Positions 53,522 through 63,802 are shown, counted from the first letter of the stretch. The stretch: 64,000 nucleotides of DNA from Chloroflexota bacterium (GCA_016875875.1 VGOP01000001.1:1-64000); one strand, 5' to 3'. Numbers and translations: made by a program. Notes: generated by a model from the letters alone, not told the origin.

Positions 53522-54514
53522 TTGTTCTACATACTCTACGGGAAAGACGATTTCTCTCTCCAGCAAGCACTGGAGGAGATAAAAAGTGAGCTGGGCAACC
53601 AGGAGATGCTGGCAGTTAATATCAACATGTTGGATGGCCAGCAGCTAAGCCCAAGCCAGCTCAAGGATGCCTGCAGTGCCGTCCCATTCTTGTGCTCCCA
53701 CAGGCTAGTCATCGTTAAAGGCTTGCTGGGACGTTTCGAATTAAAGTCTGGGTCGGAACGACGAGCGACTCGCTCTAGAGCGAAACTTGACTCAGCGCTG
53801 GAGGAATGGATTAAGCTGGCCGAATATGTCAAGCAGATGCCACCGACTACTGTGCTGGTCTTAATTGATGGCGAAGTGAAGTCTAACAATCGTTTTTTGA
53901 AGTCCCTAGCGTCGCTGGCCAAAGTTAAGGGTTTTGCTCCGTTTAGTGATAGAGACCTGGGCGAGTGGATACAAGAGCGGGTAACACAAGGTGGTGGCAC
54001 CATCTCACCCGGAGCAGTCAAGCTGCTGGTTGGGCTTGTCGGTGCCGATTTATGGACTGTGAGCAGCGAAATAGATAAGCTACTTGCCTATTGTTCAGGT
54101 CAGGTTATCACCGAGGACAGTGTCAAACAGGTAACGAGTTATGCCAGAGAGGCTAATATCTTTGCCCTGGTGGATGCTATTCTTGAGGGGCGAAGAAAGG
54201 TGGCTCAGCAATTGCTCCATCGATTACTTCAGGAGGGGGCCTCTCCTTCTTATGTTTTAACTATGATTACACGGCAGCTTCGTTTAATAGTCATGGCTAA
54301 AGACCTGGGTTCCAAATTGTCTCGACCTGAAAATCGAGACAGGCTGGAACTGACTTCGGACTATGGCTTGGAGAAGGCAGTAAGGCAAGCCAAGGCATAC
54401 ACTTTAGAGCGGATAAAAAAAGCCTATCACCAACTCTTGGAAGCTGATATCGCTATCAAGACCGGTAAATATGATGGTGACCTGGCTCTTGAACTTCTGG
54501 TTGTTGAACTTTAA
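53522..54514 (+). CDS. holA: DNA polymerase III subunit delta
   Basis: 330 aa from TTG 53522. Clamp-loader subunit: start F-Y-I-L-Y-G-K-D-D-F-S (the degenerate P-loop of this family), 'VPFLCSHRLVIVKGLLG', 'LVGADLWTVSSEIDKLLAY' and the AAA C-terminal collar. It opens the beta clamp during replication. The usual neighbour rpsT (S20) is absent; glgC follows instead after 137 bases. Confidence 0.88.
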   Translation: MFYILYGKDDFSLQQALEEIKSELGNQEMLAVNINMLDGQQLSPSQLKDACSAVPFLCSHRLVIVKGLLGRFELKSGSERRATRSRAKLDSALEEWIKLAEYVKQMPPTTVLVLIDGEVKSNNRFLKSLASLAKVKGFAPFSDRDLGEWIQERVTQGGGTISPGAVKLLVGLVGADLWTVSSEIDKLLAYCSGQVITEDSVKQVTSYAREANIFALVDAILEGRRKVAQQLLHRLLQEGASPSYVLTMITRQLRLIVMAKDLGSKLSRPENRDRLELTSDYGLEKAVRQAKAYTLERIKKAYHQLLEADIAIKTGKYDGDLALELLVVEL

Positions 54515-54651
54515 CAGGGTTAACCTGCAAGGTCTTGCAGAATTTCTCTCACCTCAGCAAGCGCTCACCCCTTTCACGGCAAATACGAATAATTCGACAT
54601 TCGAAGCGAATTTGGACTAAAATAGACAATGAAGCCAGTGGGGGTGATGAT

Positions 54652-55932
54652 ATGAACCGGGTGTTAGCTATGATTTTGGCCGGCGGTGCCAGCGAAAGGT
54701 TGAGTATTCTGTCTGCAGAAAGGGCTAAACCGGCAGTACCTTTTGGTGGCAAATACCGGATTATCGATTTCACCTTGAGCAATTGTGCCAATTCTAGGAT
54801 TTCTAATGTAGCTGTGCTTACTCAATTTAATCCTCGCTCTTTGGTCCAACATATCGGTGTCGGTAGGCCTTGGGATTTAGATAGGACTACCGGTGCGGTT
54901 GTCCTGCTTCAGCCCTTTCTGAGCCGGTCAACTCGAGACTGGTACAAAGGCACGGCCGATGCTGTCTACCAGAACCTTTATTATGTGGAAGATCAAAAAG
55001 TAGATGAAGTCCTTATTCTAGCTGGCGATCACATTTATACTATGCGCTATGACCATATGATACACACCCATCGTAACAGGCAAGCTGATGTTACCGTGGC
55101 GGTAACTGAAGTGCCTTTGTCAGAAGTTTCGAGATTCGGCATCATTACGCTAGACCATAATGAGCGTGTAATCAGTTTCCAGGAGAAACCGAGGACTGCT
55201 AAGAGCAACCTTGCTTCGATGGGCATATATGTTTTCGATAAGAATGTTCTGATTGATTGCCTTGAGGAGTATGCTCAAAGGAAAGGCGGTCATGATTTTG
55301 GACAAGACATTTTGCCGGAAATTATCGGAAAGCATAAAGTCTATGGTTACAGGTTTCGCGGCTACTGGCGGGACGTGGGCACTATCGAATCCTATTGGCA
55401 AGCTAATATGGATTTGATTGTCGATTTACCTGATCTGAACCTTTATGATGCGGCGGCTGAAGTTCGGACTGTGCACCGGGATAGACCACCAGCAAAGCTT
55501 GGACCAAATGCCCAAATAGCAAAGAGCCTAGTGTCCAATGGTGCCATTATTAATGGTAATGTGGAGAGGTCTATTATCTTTCCTGGTGTGTTTGTTGAGG
55601 ATGATGCTGTGGTAAGAGATTCGATTATTTTTGATGATACTACTGTGGGTGGGGGAGCCATCGTTGACAAGTCTATTGTTGATAAACAGGTTTGGATCAG
55701 TCCGGGTAGCCATATTGGTTATGGTGATGACTTTACACCCAGCAAAGAGGAAACAGACAACCTGAACGCTGGTATAACCGTGGTTGGCAAAGGGGCCAGG
55801 ATACCGAGCGGGGTCAAAATAGGCCGCAACTGCAAGATCGGTTGCTGGGTAGATAGCGCTGATTTCCCATCCAAGCATATCCCCAGTGGAGAGAGTGTGT
55901 CCAGTAAGGCACCACGGCGTCATCCCTTATAG
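54652..55932 (+). CDS. glgC: glucose-1-phosphate adenylyltransferase
   Basis: 426 aa from ATG 54652 (GGGGTGAT upstream; the longer frame to 54535 has a non-family leader). Nucleotidyltransferase with A-M-I-L-A-G-G-A-S-E-R-L (about 6-17), K-P-A-V-P-F-G-G-K-Y-R-I-I-D-F (about 25-39) and the left-handed beta-helix C-terminus. It makes ADP-glucose for glycogen, the committed step. It begins the glycogen operon, followed nine bases on by the GH57 branching enzyme. Confidence 0.95.
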   Translation: MNRVLAMILAGGASERLSILSAERAKPAVPFGGKYRIIDFTLSNCANSRISNVAVLTQFNPRSLVQHIGVGRPWDLDRTTGAVVLLQPFLSRSTRDWYKGTADAVYQNLYYVEDQKVDEVLILAGDHIYTMRYDHMIHTHRNRQADVTVAVTEVPLSEVSRFGIITLDHNERVISFQEKPRTAKSNLASMGIYVFDKNVLIDCLEEYAQRKGGHDFGQDILPEIIGKHKVYGYRFRGYWRDVGTIESYWQANMDLIVDLPDLNLYDAAAEVRTVHRDRPPAKLGPNAQIAKSLVSNGAIINGNVERSIIFPGVFVEDDAVVRDSIIFDDTTVGGGAIVDKSIVDKQVWISPGSHIGYGDDFTPSKEETDNLNAGITVVGKGARIPSGVKIGRNCKIGCWVDSADFPSKHIPSGESVSSKAPRRHPL

Positions 55933-55941
55933 GAGGTGAAA

Positions 55942-57633
55942 ATGAAAACTGGAGGATTTACCTTTGTCTTACATAGTCATCTTCCTTATTGTCGTAATGC
56001 TGGGCGTTGGCCGCATGGTGAGGAGTGGATTCATGAGGCGGCTTCAGAAACATACATTCCACTGCTTGATGCTCTTTATGACCTAAAACAAGAAGGCTGC
56101 GCTTTCAAGTTGACTTTGGGTATCACCCCAGTGCTAGTTGAGCAGTTGGCTGACCCGTTAGTAATTGACCATTTAGTCGAATTCATTGAAGACAAAATCT
56201 ATCGGGCTCAGGGAGACGTAAAGCGATTTGATAAAGCCGGAGAAGGCCATCTCCTTTACTTAGCCCAATTCTACCTTGACTACTATCAGCATGCACTTAC
56301 GACTTTCAATGAGAGATTCGGACGAAATATAGTCTCTGCCTTTAGACAGTTGCAGGATGAAGGATATATAGAGATAGCTACTAGTGCAGCTACACATGCC
56401 TATTTGCCATTGCTTGAGCGTGATTCTTCTATCTACGGTCAATTACAAACTGGCAAGAGAAACTATAAGCGACATTTTGGTGTCGACCCATCATCCATTT
56501 GGCTTCCTGAGTGTGGTTATCGTCCTGCTTATTATGCTGGCAGCTCCGGCAAGAGCCATGTTAAGCCTGGCTTAGAATCTTTCCTAGCCCAGCTTGGTTT
56601 GACCTGTTTCTTTGTTGAAACTCATACTGTGGAAGGTGGTGAGCCTGTAGGTAAAGCCAGGGAAGAAGTTATCGGCCCCTATGCCAGTATGTCACGGCGC
56701 TACGTAGTGCCGCTGCCCCAATATTCAGAACCAACGCAGAGGACTACCTATTTGCCTTATTGGGTGCGGACACCGGAGGTTGCTGTCATCGGCAGAGATA
56801 ATCGAACTAGCATGCAGGTATGGTCTGCTGAATGGGGTTATCCTGGTGACTTCAATTATCGCGAGTTCCATAAAAAGGATGGCATTTCCGGGCTTCAGTA
56901 TTGGAAGATTACCGGAGCTAAGTTAGATTTGGCTTACAAGGAATATTATGACCCTTATTGGGCAGATAAGCGTGTTGCTGAGCATAGTTCTCATTATGCT
57001 CATTTAGTCAACGAGTCGATGACAAAATTCTATCAGGAAACTGGCAAATTTGGCATTATCGCTGCAGCTTATGATACTGAGCTTTTTGGGCACTGGTGGT
57101 TTGAGGGTGTTAGCTGGCTGAAGCAGGTTTTACGACATCTAAGTCAAAGCGAATTGGTGGAATTGACTACAGCCAGTGAGTTTGTAAGGAAACATCCGCC
57201 TGAAGATGTGTTAGCCTTGCCAGAGAGTTCTTGGGGGTTGGGTGGTGGGCATTTCACGTGGCAGAATGCTGATACCGATTGGGTCTGGCCGATTATTAAC
57301 TCGGCTGCATTGAGAATGGAAGAGCTAGTGGCCAGACATCCTAAAGCCGATGGGACGATGAAGGAAATCTTAAATCAGGCAGCCAGAGAATTGGTACTGC
57401 TACAGTCTAGTGACTGGCCTTTTCTGATAACCACTGGCCAGGCTCGCCACTATGCGGAAAATCGTTTCCTGGAGCATGTAAACCGTTTTCAGCAATTGGC
57501 TGACATAGCTGAATCGGGACGGCCGGATAAAGCAGACTTGACTCTTTGCCATCAGCTATGGGAGCTGGATAAAGTTTTTCCCCACATGGACTACCGTTCC
57601 TTTGCTGATAGGGAAGGCAAAGTCATTTCATGA
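55942..57633 (+). CDS. GH57 1,4-alpha-glucan branching enzyme
   Basis: 563 aa from ATG 55942 after AGGAGG. The GH57 catalytic fold is shown by H-S-H-L-P-Y (about 11-16), nucleophile Glu in W-L-P-E-C-G-Y-R-P (about 191-199) and acid/base Asp in Y-D-T-E-L-F-G-H-W (about 375-383). It resembles the archaeal/thermophile TK1436-type branching enzymes. It puts alpha-1,6 branches into glycogen. No GH13 GlgB is present in the cluster. Overlaps glgA by four bases. Confidence 0.9.
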   Translation: MKTGGFTFVLHSHLPYCRNAGRWPHGEEWIHEAASETYIPLLDALYDLKQEGCAFKLTLGITPVLVEQLADPLVIDHLVEFIEDKIYRAQGDVKRFDKAGEGHLLYLAQFYLDYYQHALTTFNERFGRNIVSAFRQLQDEGYIEIATSAATHAYLPLLERDSSIYGQLQTGKRNYKRHFGVDPSSIWLPECGYRPAYYAGSSGKSHVKPGLESFLAQLGLTCFFVETHTVEGGEPVGKAREEVIGPYASMSRRYVVPLPQYSEPTQRTTYLPYWVRTPEVAVIGRDNRTSMQVWSAEWGYPGDFNYREFHKKDGISGLQYWKITGAKLDLAYKEYYDPYWADKRVAEHSSHYAHLVNESMTKFYQETGKFGIIAAAYDTELFGHWWFEGVSWLKQVLRHLSQSELVELTTASEFVRKHPPEDVLALPESSWGLGGGHFTWQNADTDWVWPIINSAALRMEELVARHPKADGTMKEILNQAARELVLLQSSDWPFLITTGQARHYAENRFLEHVNRFQQLADIAESGRPDKADLTLCHQLWELDKVFPHMDYRSFADREGKVIS

Positions 57634-59051
57634 AGGTCCTCTTTGTTGCTGCAGAAGCCACTCCGCTGGTGAAGGTGGGTGGCCTGGCAGATGTCATTGG
57701 CTCTTTACCTAAAGCACTTATTGAAATTGGGCATGATGTGCGAGTGATAATGCCAAGATATGGCATTATTGATTCTGGCAAATTCCCCGTGTCACCGGTA
57801 ATTGATAATTTGAATATAGAGGTAATGAAAACTACCGAAGGAATGTCTCTGAAAGTAACTGAGCTTGACAGCAAGGTCAAAGTTTATCTGGTGGATAGTG
57901 ATGGTTTTCGTAATTCTATCGAAGTGTACGGCAAAGGTGAGCTGGAGCGCTTTCTTCTCTTCTGTCGGACTGTTTTGGATATATTGCCTAAGTTGGACTG
58001 GCAACCTGAGATAGTTCATTGCCATGACTGGCATACTGCATTGGTTCCCCTATGGCTGAAGAAAAAAGATTATGCTTATTCTTCGATTTTCACCATTCAT
58101 AACCTAGCCTATCAGGGATTCTTCGACCGTGGCTTTCTGGTTGATTACGGGATGGAGCAAGATTGGCAATGTCGTCCAGCCGGTGCACCTGAAGCTCCGC
58201 TTAATTTCATGAGTCAAGGTATTCTTTGGGCTGACATGGTGACGACGGTTAGCGAGACCTATGCAAGGGAGATCTTAATTCCAGAATATGGGGTGGGGCT
58301 TGACTATCTCTTGCGTTACCGACAGGATAAGCTCTTTGGGATAGTTAATGGATTGAGCTACGAAGAGTTTAACCCAGCAACTGACGCTTTTATACCGACC
58401 AGGTATGATATTTCCACAGTAGGCAATAGAATTACTAATAAGCTTGCCCTGCAGAAACTGGCTGGTTTTGCTGAGGATGCCGGTGTACCGCTTATCGGGA
58501 TGGTGTCACGTCTTGATGAACAGAAAGGTCTTGATATATTAAGTGCTAGCTTTGATACTTTATTCCAGAATACGGAAGCTCATATTGTTATCCTGGGAAA
58601 GGGTAGGGAAGAGTATCATGATTTGCTTAGACAAGCAGCCAGTAGGCATCCTCAGCAATTGGCCGTGTTTATTGATTTTGATGATGCCTTAGCCCGTCTT
58701 ATTTATGCGGGCTGCGACATGTTTTTAATGCCATCTCGGTTCGAACCATGTGGCTTGGGGCAGCTGATTGCTATGCGCTACGGGGCTGTGCCTGTGGTTC
58801 GTCACACTGGCGGATTGGCCGACACGGTTCGTGACTTATCTCAAGACCTTAATGAGGGCAGCGGTTTTGTTTTTCAGGATTATGATTCTGGCGCCATGTT
58901 AGATGCTATTCAGCGCGCGGTGAATAGCTGCAAAAAGAAAGCTTGGCAGAATGTGATGCGACGTGTAATGACACTGGATTTTTCTTGGCAGGCCTCCGCC
59001 AAGAAGTATGAGTCTCTTTATCGTAAGGCTCTGGAGTTGACGAAATCGTGA
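57630..59051 (+). CDS. glgA: glycogen synthase
   Basis: 473 aa, GT5 family. N-terminal K-V-G-G-L-A-D-V (about 15-22), H-C-H-D-W-H-T-A (about 129-136) and the C-terminal S-R-F-E-P-C-G-L (about 368-375) with the retaining-enzyme glutamate. It adds glucose from ADP-glucose to the growing glucan. The ATG overlaps the branching-enzyme stop (ATGA) and its end overlaps the ROK kinase start, so the three are translationally coupled. Confidence 0.95.
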   Translation: MKVLFVAAEATPLVKVGGLADVIGSLPKALIEIGHDVRVIMPRYGIIDSGKFPVSPVIDNLNIEVMKTTEGMSLKVTELDSKVKVYLVDSDGFRNSIEVYGKGELERFLLFCRTVLDILPKLDWQPEIVHCHDWHTALVPLWLKKKDYAYSSIFTIHNLAYQGFFDRGFLVDYGMEQDWQCRPAGAPEAPLNFMSQGILWADMVTTVSETYAREILIPEYGVGLDYLLRYRQDKLFGIVNGLSYEEFNPATDAFIPTRYDISTVGNRITNKLALQKLAGFAEDAGVPLIGMVSRLDEQKGLDILSASFDTLFQNTEAHIVILGKGREEYHDLLRQAASRHPQQLAVFIDFDDALARLIYAGCDMFLMPSRFEPCGLGQLIAMRYGAVPVVRHTGGLADTVRDLSQDLNEGSGFVFQDYDSGAMLDAIQRAVNSCKKKAWQNVMRRVMTLDFSWQASAKKYESLYRKALELTKS

Positions 59052-60043
59052 TGATAAGTGGCGAACGGCCGGTATTAACTGTAGACCTGGGTGGCACCAA
59101 GATTATCGCTGCGGTGGTTTTACCTGACGGTAAGGTATTATCGCGAAATTATTGCCTGACCATGGCTGATAAAGGCCCTGATATCGTAATCGATAGAATA
59201 ATGTTTGCCGTGAATGGGGCTATGGCTCAAGCGAGAATCAAGACATCTGAGCTGATTGGCTTTGGCATTGCTGCTGCTGGAATCTTGGACACGAAGAAAG
59301 GAATCGTAACCACTTCACCTAATTTGCCGCATTGGCGTAATGTTCAGTTGCGCGATATTCTAGCTGAAAAGCTGGGCATTGTTACTTATATAATCAACGA
59401 TGCCAGTGCTGCTGCACTAGGGGAGCATCGCTTTGGAGTTGGGAGGGGATTTGATAATCTAATCTATCTTACAGTGAGCACCGGTATTGGTGGTGGTATA
59501 ATCATAGACGGCGAACTTTATTCTGGGGCTGATGGCTGTGCCGGAGAACTGGGGCATATGACGATAAAGGCTGATGGGTCTCAATGCCATTGCGGCAATT
59601 TCGGTTGTCTTGAGGCATTGGCTTCGGGCTGGGCTGTGGCTAAAGAAGCGATGACACGCATAAATCGGGGGGAAAGAAGTTCTATTGTCGAGCTTGCTGA
59701 TGGCAGACTTGAAAACATTACTGCGGAGAAAGTAGCAATGGCGGCCAGACAAGGTGACCAGCTAGCCTGTGATATAGTGGCTGAAGCTGCTAATTATCTG
59801 GGTGTTGGCTTGGCGAATTCGGTCAATATCTTTAATCCCGAGTTGATTGTTATCGGCGGCGGTTTGTCCAAAATTGGATATATGCTGCTGAAACCAGCCC
59901 GGAAGGTGGTTAAAGAAAGGGCTTTTCGGTTGCCTGCTGATACAGTGCGTATCGTTCGGGCTCGCCTTGGCAGCAATGTCGGGATAATCGGTACTGCCGC
60001 TTATGTTTTCGAGCAATGTTTGGAAACAGGAGCCAAGGTATGA
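59048..60043 (+). CDS. ROK family sugar kinase (glucokinase-type)
   Basis: 331 aa. ATP/sugar fold with D-L-G-G-T-K-I (about 11-17), I-N-D-A-S-A-A-A-L-G-E (about 117-127), G-T-G-I-G-G-G type turn and the ROK zinc motif C-H-C-G-N-F-G-C-L-E (about 180-189). It probably phosphorylates glucose released from glycogen. It overlaps glgA by four bases and the next GH57 gene by four. Confidence 0.9.
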   Translation: MMISGERPVLTVDLGGTKIIAAVVLPDGKVLSRNYCLTMADKGPDIVIDRIMFAVNGAMAQARIKTSELIGFGIAAAGILDTKKGIVTTSPNLPHWRNVQLRDILAEKLGIVTYIINDASAAALGEHRFGVGRGFDNLIYLTVSTGIGGGIIIDGELYSGADGCAGELGHMTIKADGSQCHCGNFGCLEALASGWAVAKEAMTRINRGERSSIVELADGRLENITAEKVAMAARQGDQLACDIVAEAANYLGVGLANSVNIFNPELIVIGGGLSKIGYMLLKPARKVVKERAFRLPADTVRIVRARLGSNVGIIGTAAYVFEQCLETGAKV

Positions 60044-61341
60044 TTTACTGGGCACCTCTTTTCCATTTCTATCAACCTCCGACTCAAACCGCCAGCATGC
60101 TGATGAAAATAAGCAATGAGGCATATCGGCCATTGCTGGATGTCTTCAGCGAATTTCCACATGCCCATGCCACCATCAATATCAATGGTGTGCTTACTGA
60201 GATGCTGGGGCAATGTGGCTATTCTGATGTATTGACTAAATTGCGTAAATTAGCTGGAGATGGGCAAATTGAATTTACCGGTTCAGGCAAATACCATCCA
60301 GTACTGCCTCTGATACCAACGAAAGAGATGGAACGGCAGATCAGGCTTAATTATCAGACCAACCGAAGTTTCTTGGGTGACGCTTATGTCCCTAGAGGCT
60401 TCTTTCCTCCTGAGATGTGTTATTCCAGGGATATAGTTGATCCGATCATTGAATCCCGTCATGAGTGGATTATTCTGAGTGGCATTGCCTGTCCGGTGGC
60501 CTGGCCGATGAATGTGATTCATGAAATCAGTAGTGGAGAGGATAAGCTGGTTGCTTTTTTCCGTGATGACATATTAAGCAATAAGATTAGCTTTCGGGGT
60601 ATTGATGGCCCAGGCTTTATTGAGCACCTGAAGCGGTTGTACAACGGCGAAGGTGATATATATGTTGTTACTGCTATGGATGCCGAGACCTTCGGGCATC
60701 ATATTCAGCATTGGGACAAGTTGTTTCTGTCGCAAATTTTCGAGACCCTCGAGCCTATGGCAAACCATGATAAAACCATGCACGAACAGAAACCTCTTGC
60801 CGAGCAGCACCGACGACTGTTCGAGTTCGAAAAAGACAAAGAGGACAGGCAGATAAGGATAGTCACTATGGGTGAGCTGCTCGAGATTTTTCCCAGGGGG
60901 AATCAGGTTGAGCCGAAACCATCATCTTGGAGCACTTCGGCAGATGATATACAAATGCAAAATTACTATCCTCTGTGGAAAGACAAGAATAATCCGGTGC
61001 ACCAGATGCAGTGGGAACATCTTTCTATTACTATGGATCTAGCTCATAAGGCAACAAAACTGGCGGACAATGACGCCAGCTCTCAGTTTGCCAACATCGC
61101 CAGAGAAACTCTGGATGCAGCGCTCCATAGCTGTCAGTTCTGGTGGGCTAGTAAAAAGCCGATGTGGGACATAAACATGGTTTACCGTGGCTTAAATCTC
61201 CAGCGCGAAGTTTTACTGAATGCTTACAAGGCGATATCTACCGGTGGCAGTAAACCGGAGATGAAGAAGGAATACTATTATAAGGTGGTAGCGGCAAGGT
61301 ATATATTTGACCAGATTACAGACAGCCTGTATATGGATTAG
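60040..61341 (+). CDS. GH57 family glycoside hydrolase
   Basis: 433 aa from ATG 60040, which overlaps the ROK kinase stop (ATGA). Begins Y-W-A-P-L-F-H-F-Y-Q-P-P-T-Q. Nucleophile Glu lies in F-F-P-P-E-M-C-Y (about 118-125) and the Asp in T-A-M-D-A-E-T-F-G-H-H (about 208-218). It belongs to the short GH57 group that includes alpha-amylases and amylopullulanases, but the exact activity is not readable. No signal peptide, so it works inside the cell, probably on glycogen. Confidence 0.85.
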   Translation: MIYWAPLFHFYQPPTQTASMLMKISNEAYRPLLDVFSEFPHAHATININGVLTEMLGQCGYSDVLTKLRKLAGDGQIEFTGSGKYHPVLPLIPTKEMERQIRLNYQTNRSFLGDAYVPRGFFPPEMCYSRDIVDPIIESRHEWIILSGIACPVAWPMNVIHEISSGEDKLVAFFRDDILSNKISFRGIDGPGFIEHLKRLYNGEGDIYVVTAMDAETFGHHIQHWDKLFLSQIFETLEPMANHDKTMHEQKPLAEQHRRLFEFEKDKEDRQIRIVTMGELLEIFPRGNQVEPKPSSWSTSADDIQMQNYYPLWKDKNNPVHQMQWEHLSITMDLAHKATKLADNDASSQFANIARETLDAALHSCQFWWASKKPMWDINMVYRGLNLQREVLLNAYKAISTGGSKPEMKKEYYYKVVAARYIFDQITDSLYMD

Positions 61342-61386
61342 ATATAACGGGGTGAAAATATTAATTGATAAGGAGGTAGGTAACAG

Positions 61387-61608
61387 ATGAAGGCCAAGGA
61401 GCTATTTGGCAAACAAGTTATTGATGCCAATGCTAAAGTGGTGGGCAAGATTGTGGATGTAGGCTTGGATATCGAAGAAGCGACGATTAATGGTATTTTA
61501 GTTAAAAAGGGATGGGCCAAGAAAGTGTCAATATCTCCGAGGAATATCGATAGGATCGGGGATAAGGTCTTATTGAAAGTCACCAAGGATAGGAAAAAGA
61601 AAATATAA
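61387..61608 (+). CDS. PRC-barrel domain protein
   Basis: 73 aa. Complete PRC-barrel: 'ELFGKQVIDANAKVVGKIVD', then V-G-L-D-I-E-E-A-T-I-N-G-I-L-V and G-D-K-V-L-L-K. Ribosome site AAGGAGG. PRC-barrels occur in RimM and in small stand-alone proteins, where they may bind proteins or RNA. Its job inside the glycogen gene cluster is not known. Confidence 0.85.
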   Translation: MKAKELFGKQVIDANAKVVGKIVDVGLDIEEATINGILVKKGWAKKVSISPRNIDRIGDKVLLKVTKDRKKKI

Positions 61609-61627
61609 TCTGGTCAACGAGCATTCA

Positions 61628-63802
61628 TTGAAACAAATTCATCTTGGTCTGGCCATCCATAATCATCAGCCATTAGGTAACTTTCCCTGGGTCTTCGAGC
61701 AGGCTTACCAGCAGGCATATTTGCCTATGGTTGAAGCACTGGAGAGACATCTGTGTATCCGTCTTTCCTTGCACTATAGCGGTTGCCTTATTGATTGGCT
61801 GGAGCAAAACCACCCTGAATTCTTAAGCCGACTGGCCGAGTTGGTGAATCGAAATCAGATAGAGATCATAGGCGGTGCCTATTATGAGCCTATCTTGCCG
61901 TCTATTCCCGATGTGGATCAATTAGGACAGATTGCCGAGATGGCTGCTTTCACCAAGCAACGATTCGGTATAAAACCTACTGGGCTATGGCTAGCGGAGC
62001 GGGTCTGGGAACCACATCTGGCTAAGATTCTAGCTGAAGCAGGTGTGGAGTGGACGATGGTTGACGATAATGCCTTCAAATCGCTGGGGCTGGATGAGAG
62101 AAGTCTTTTTGGCTACTACCTCACCGAGGAGCAAGGTTTTTCGGTAAAGGTGTTTCCTATCAGTAAGCGCCTGCGTTATTCTATACCCTGGCATGATGTT
62201 GAGGAAGTTATTAATTACCTGGGCAGTGAAGCTTCGGATAAAGAGGATAAGATTGCTATATTGGGCGATGACGGTGAGAAATTTGGCATATGGCCGGGAA
62301 CTTATGAGTATTGTTGGCAGAAGGGATGGGTGGATAATTTCTTCACTGAACTGGAAGCTAACCAGGATTGGCTACATACCATCCCGCTTGGTGAATACTC
62401 CCGCCGGGTTCCACCTGTAGGCAGAATTTATTTGCCCTGCGCTTCTTATGATGAGATGCTGGAGTGGTCTCTGCCAGCCGACAAATCTTGGGAATATACT
62501 AATCTTAAACGTCAGCTTGAAGCTGAAGGACGCCATAATGTAACTCAATTTATGTATAGTGGGTTGTGGCGCAATTTTTTAATCAAATACCCGGAGATAA
62601 ACCGGATGCATAAGAAAATGCTCCGTGTCCACCACAAGGTTTATCAAGCTCGCACCATTGGTAAAGGCGACTGTGGACTGCAAGAACTGTGGAAAGGGCA
62701 ATGCAATTGTCCGTACTGGCATGGTGTCTTCGGTGGGATTTACCTGGCTGATATTCGGGCAAGTACTCACAGCTATCTGGTTCAGGCTGAGAGCAAAGCT
62801 GACAACATAATCCATCAGTCCCGTTCATGGCTAGGAAGACGTTTCCATAGAAAGCACAATTGGCTGGAATGGCAGATAGATGACTTTGACAATGATGGTA
62901 ATGAAGAGTTACTGGTTGATAGCGATAGCTTTTCTGTTTATTTAAGCCCCAAGGAAGGTGGCTCTGTTTTTGAATGGGACCTTCGCCGTCACCAGTATAA
63001 CGTGTTAAGCACGCTGGCTAGAAGGCCGGAGGCTTATCATAAAGCTCTGACTGAGCCAGTTTATGAGGAGCAAACAGGTGGAGGTAGTATTCCTAGCATA
63101 CATGACCTGATAATGGTGAAAGACGAAGACTCGTTACGCCATTTAGTCTATGACAGGTATCTCCGCTCCAGCTTTATCGACCACTTTTTTAGCCCGGCCA
63201 CGAAGCTTGAGGAATTTGCCAATCAGTCTTATGACGAGTTGGGGGACTTTGTTGGTCAGCCTTACGAGTTCCTTGTAGAGCAGAAAGGCGATGAAGTGAA
63301 TATTTTATTGAGGCGGAGTGGAGTTGTACAGATTCAATCACGGAGTCTACCCTTTGAGGTGCAAAAGGCAATCAGGTTGGTGGTTGGAGACGAGAAAATG
63401 GATATAAGCTACCGAGTGAAGAACATAAGTGGCTCATCAATTCAGGCTGTTTTTGGCAGTGAGTGGAATGTGAATTTGCTTGGCGGCGGACATAATGAAC
63501 AGGCCTATTATCATATACCTGGAGTTGCTCTGGACGACCATCATCTCGATTCCTGGTGTGAGCTGATGGATGTCGAAGGGATAGCCTTGGGCAATCGGCA
63601 TTTGGACATAGAGCTGGAATTGAAAGCGAGGCCAAAAATCAGCTTGTGGCATTTCCCCGTGGAAAGCATCTCCAATTCCGAAGGGGGCATAGAAAGGATA
63701 TATCAACAAAGTTGTCTACTTGCCATGCTGTCGCTCGACTTGCCATCGGGCGGGATAGCTAAGTTTAATCTTACTTGGCTGGCTAAGTCACCGATTGTTT
63801 AG
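61628..63802 (+). CDS. GH57 alpha-glucanotransferase/alpha-amylase with DUF1925/DUF1926 domains
   Basis: 724 aa from TTG 61628, only 19 bases after the PRC-barrel gene; no strong ribosome site is visible. Catalytic domain: H-N-H-Q-P-L-G-N (about 11-18), nucleophile Glu in W-L-A-E-R-V-W-E-P (about 121-129), Asp in L-G-D-D-G-E-K-F (about 212-219). The remaining half (about 290-720) matches the beta-rich DUF1925 and DUF1926 regions of Thermococcus-type 4-alpha-glucanotransferase. It rearranges or shortens alpha-1,4 glucans in the cytoplasm and closes the glycogen cluster. Confidence 0.9.
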   Translation: MKQIHLGLAIHNHQPLGNFPWVFEQAYQQAYLPMVEALERHLCIRLSLHYSGCLIDWLEQNHPEFLSRLAELVNRNQIEIIGGAYYEPILPSIPDVDQLGQIAEMAAFTKQRFGIKPTGLWLAERVWEPHLAKILAEAGVEWTMVDDNAFKSLGLDERSLFGYYLTEEQGFSVKVFPISKRLRYSIPWHDVEEVINYLGSEASDKEDKIAILGDDGEKFGIWPGTYEYCWQKGWVDNFFTELEANQDWLHTIPLGEYSRRVPPVGRIYLPCASYDEMLEWSLPADKSWEYTNLKRQLEAEGRHNVTQFMYSGLWRNFLIKYPEINRMHKKMLRVHHKVYQARTIGKGDCGLQELWKGQCNCPYWHGVFGGIYLADIRASTHSYLVQAESKADNIIHQSRSWLGRRFHRKHNWLEWQIDDFDNDGNEELLVDSDSFSVYLSPKEGGSVFEWDLRRHQYNVLSTLARRPEAYHKALTEPVYEEQTGGGSIPSIHDLIMVKDEDSLRHLVYDRYLRSSFIDHFFSPATKLEEFANQSYDELGDFVGQPYEFLVEQKGDEVNILLRRSGVVQIQSRSLPFEVQKAIRLVVGDEKMDISYRVKNISGSSIQAVFGSEWNVNLLGGGHNEQAYYHIPGVALDDHHLDSWCELMDVEGIALGNRHLDIELELKARPKISLWHFPVESISNSEGGIERIYQQSCLLAMLSLDLPSGGIAKFNLTWLAKSPIV

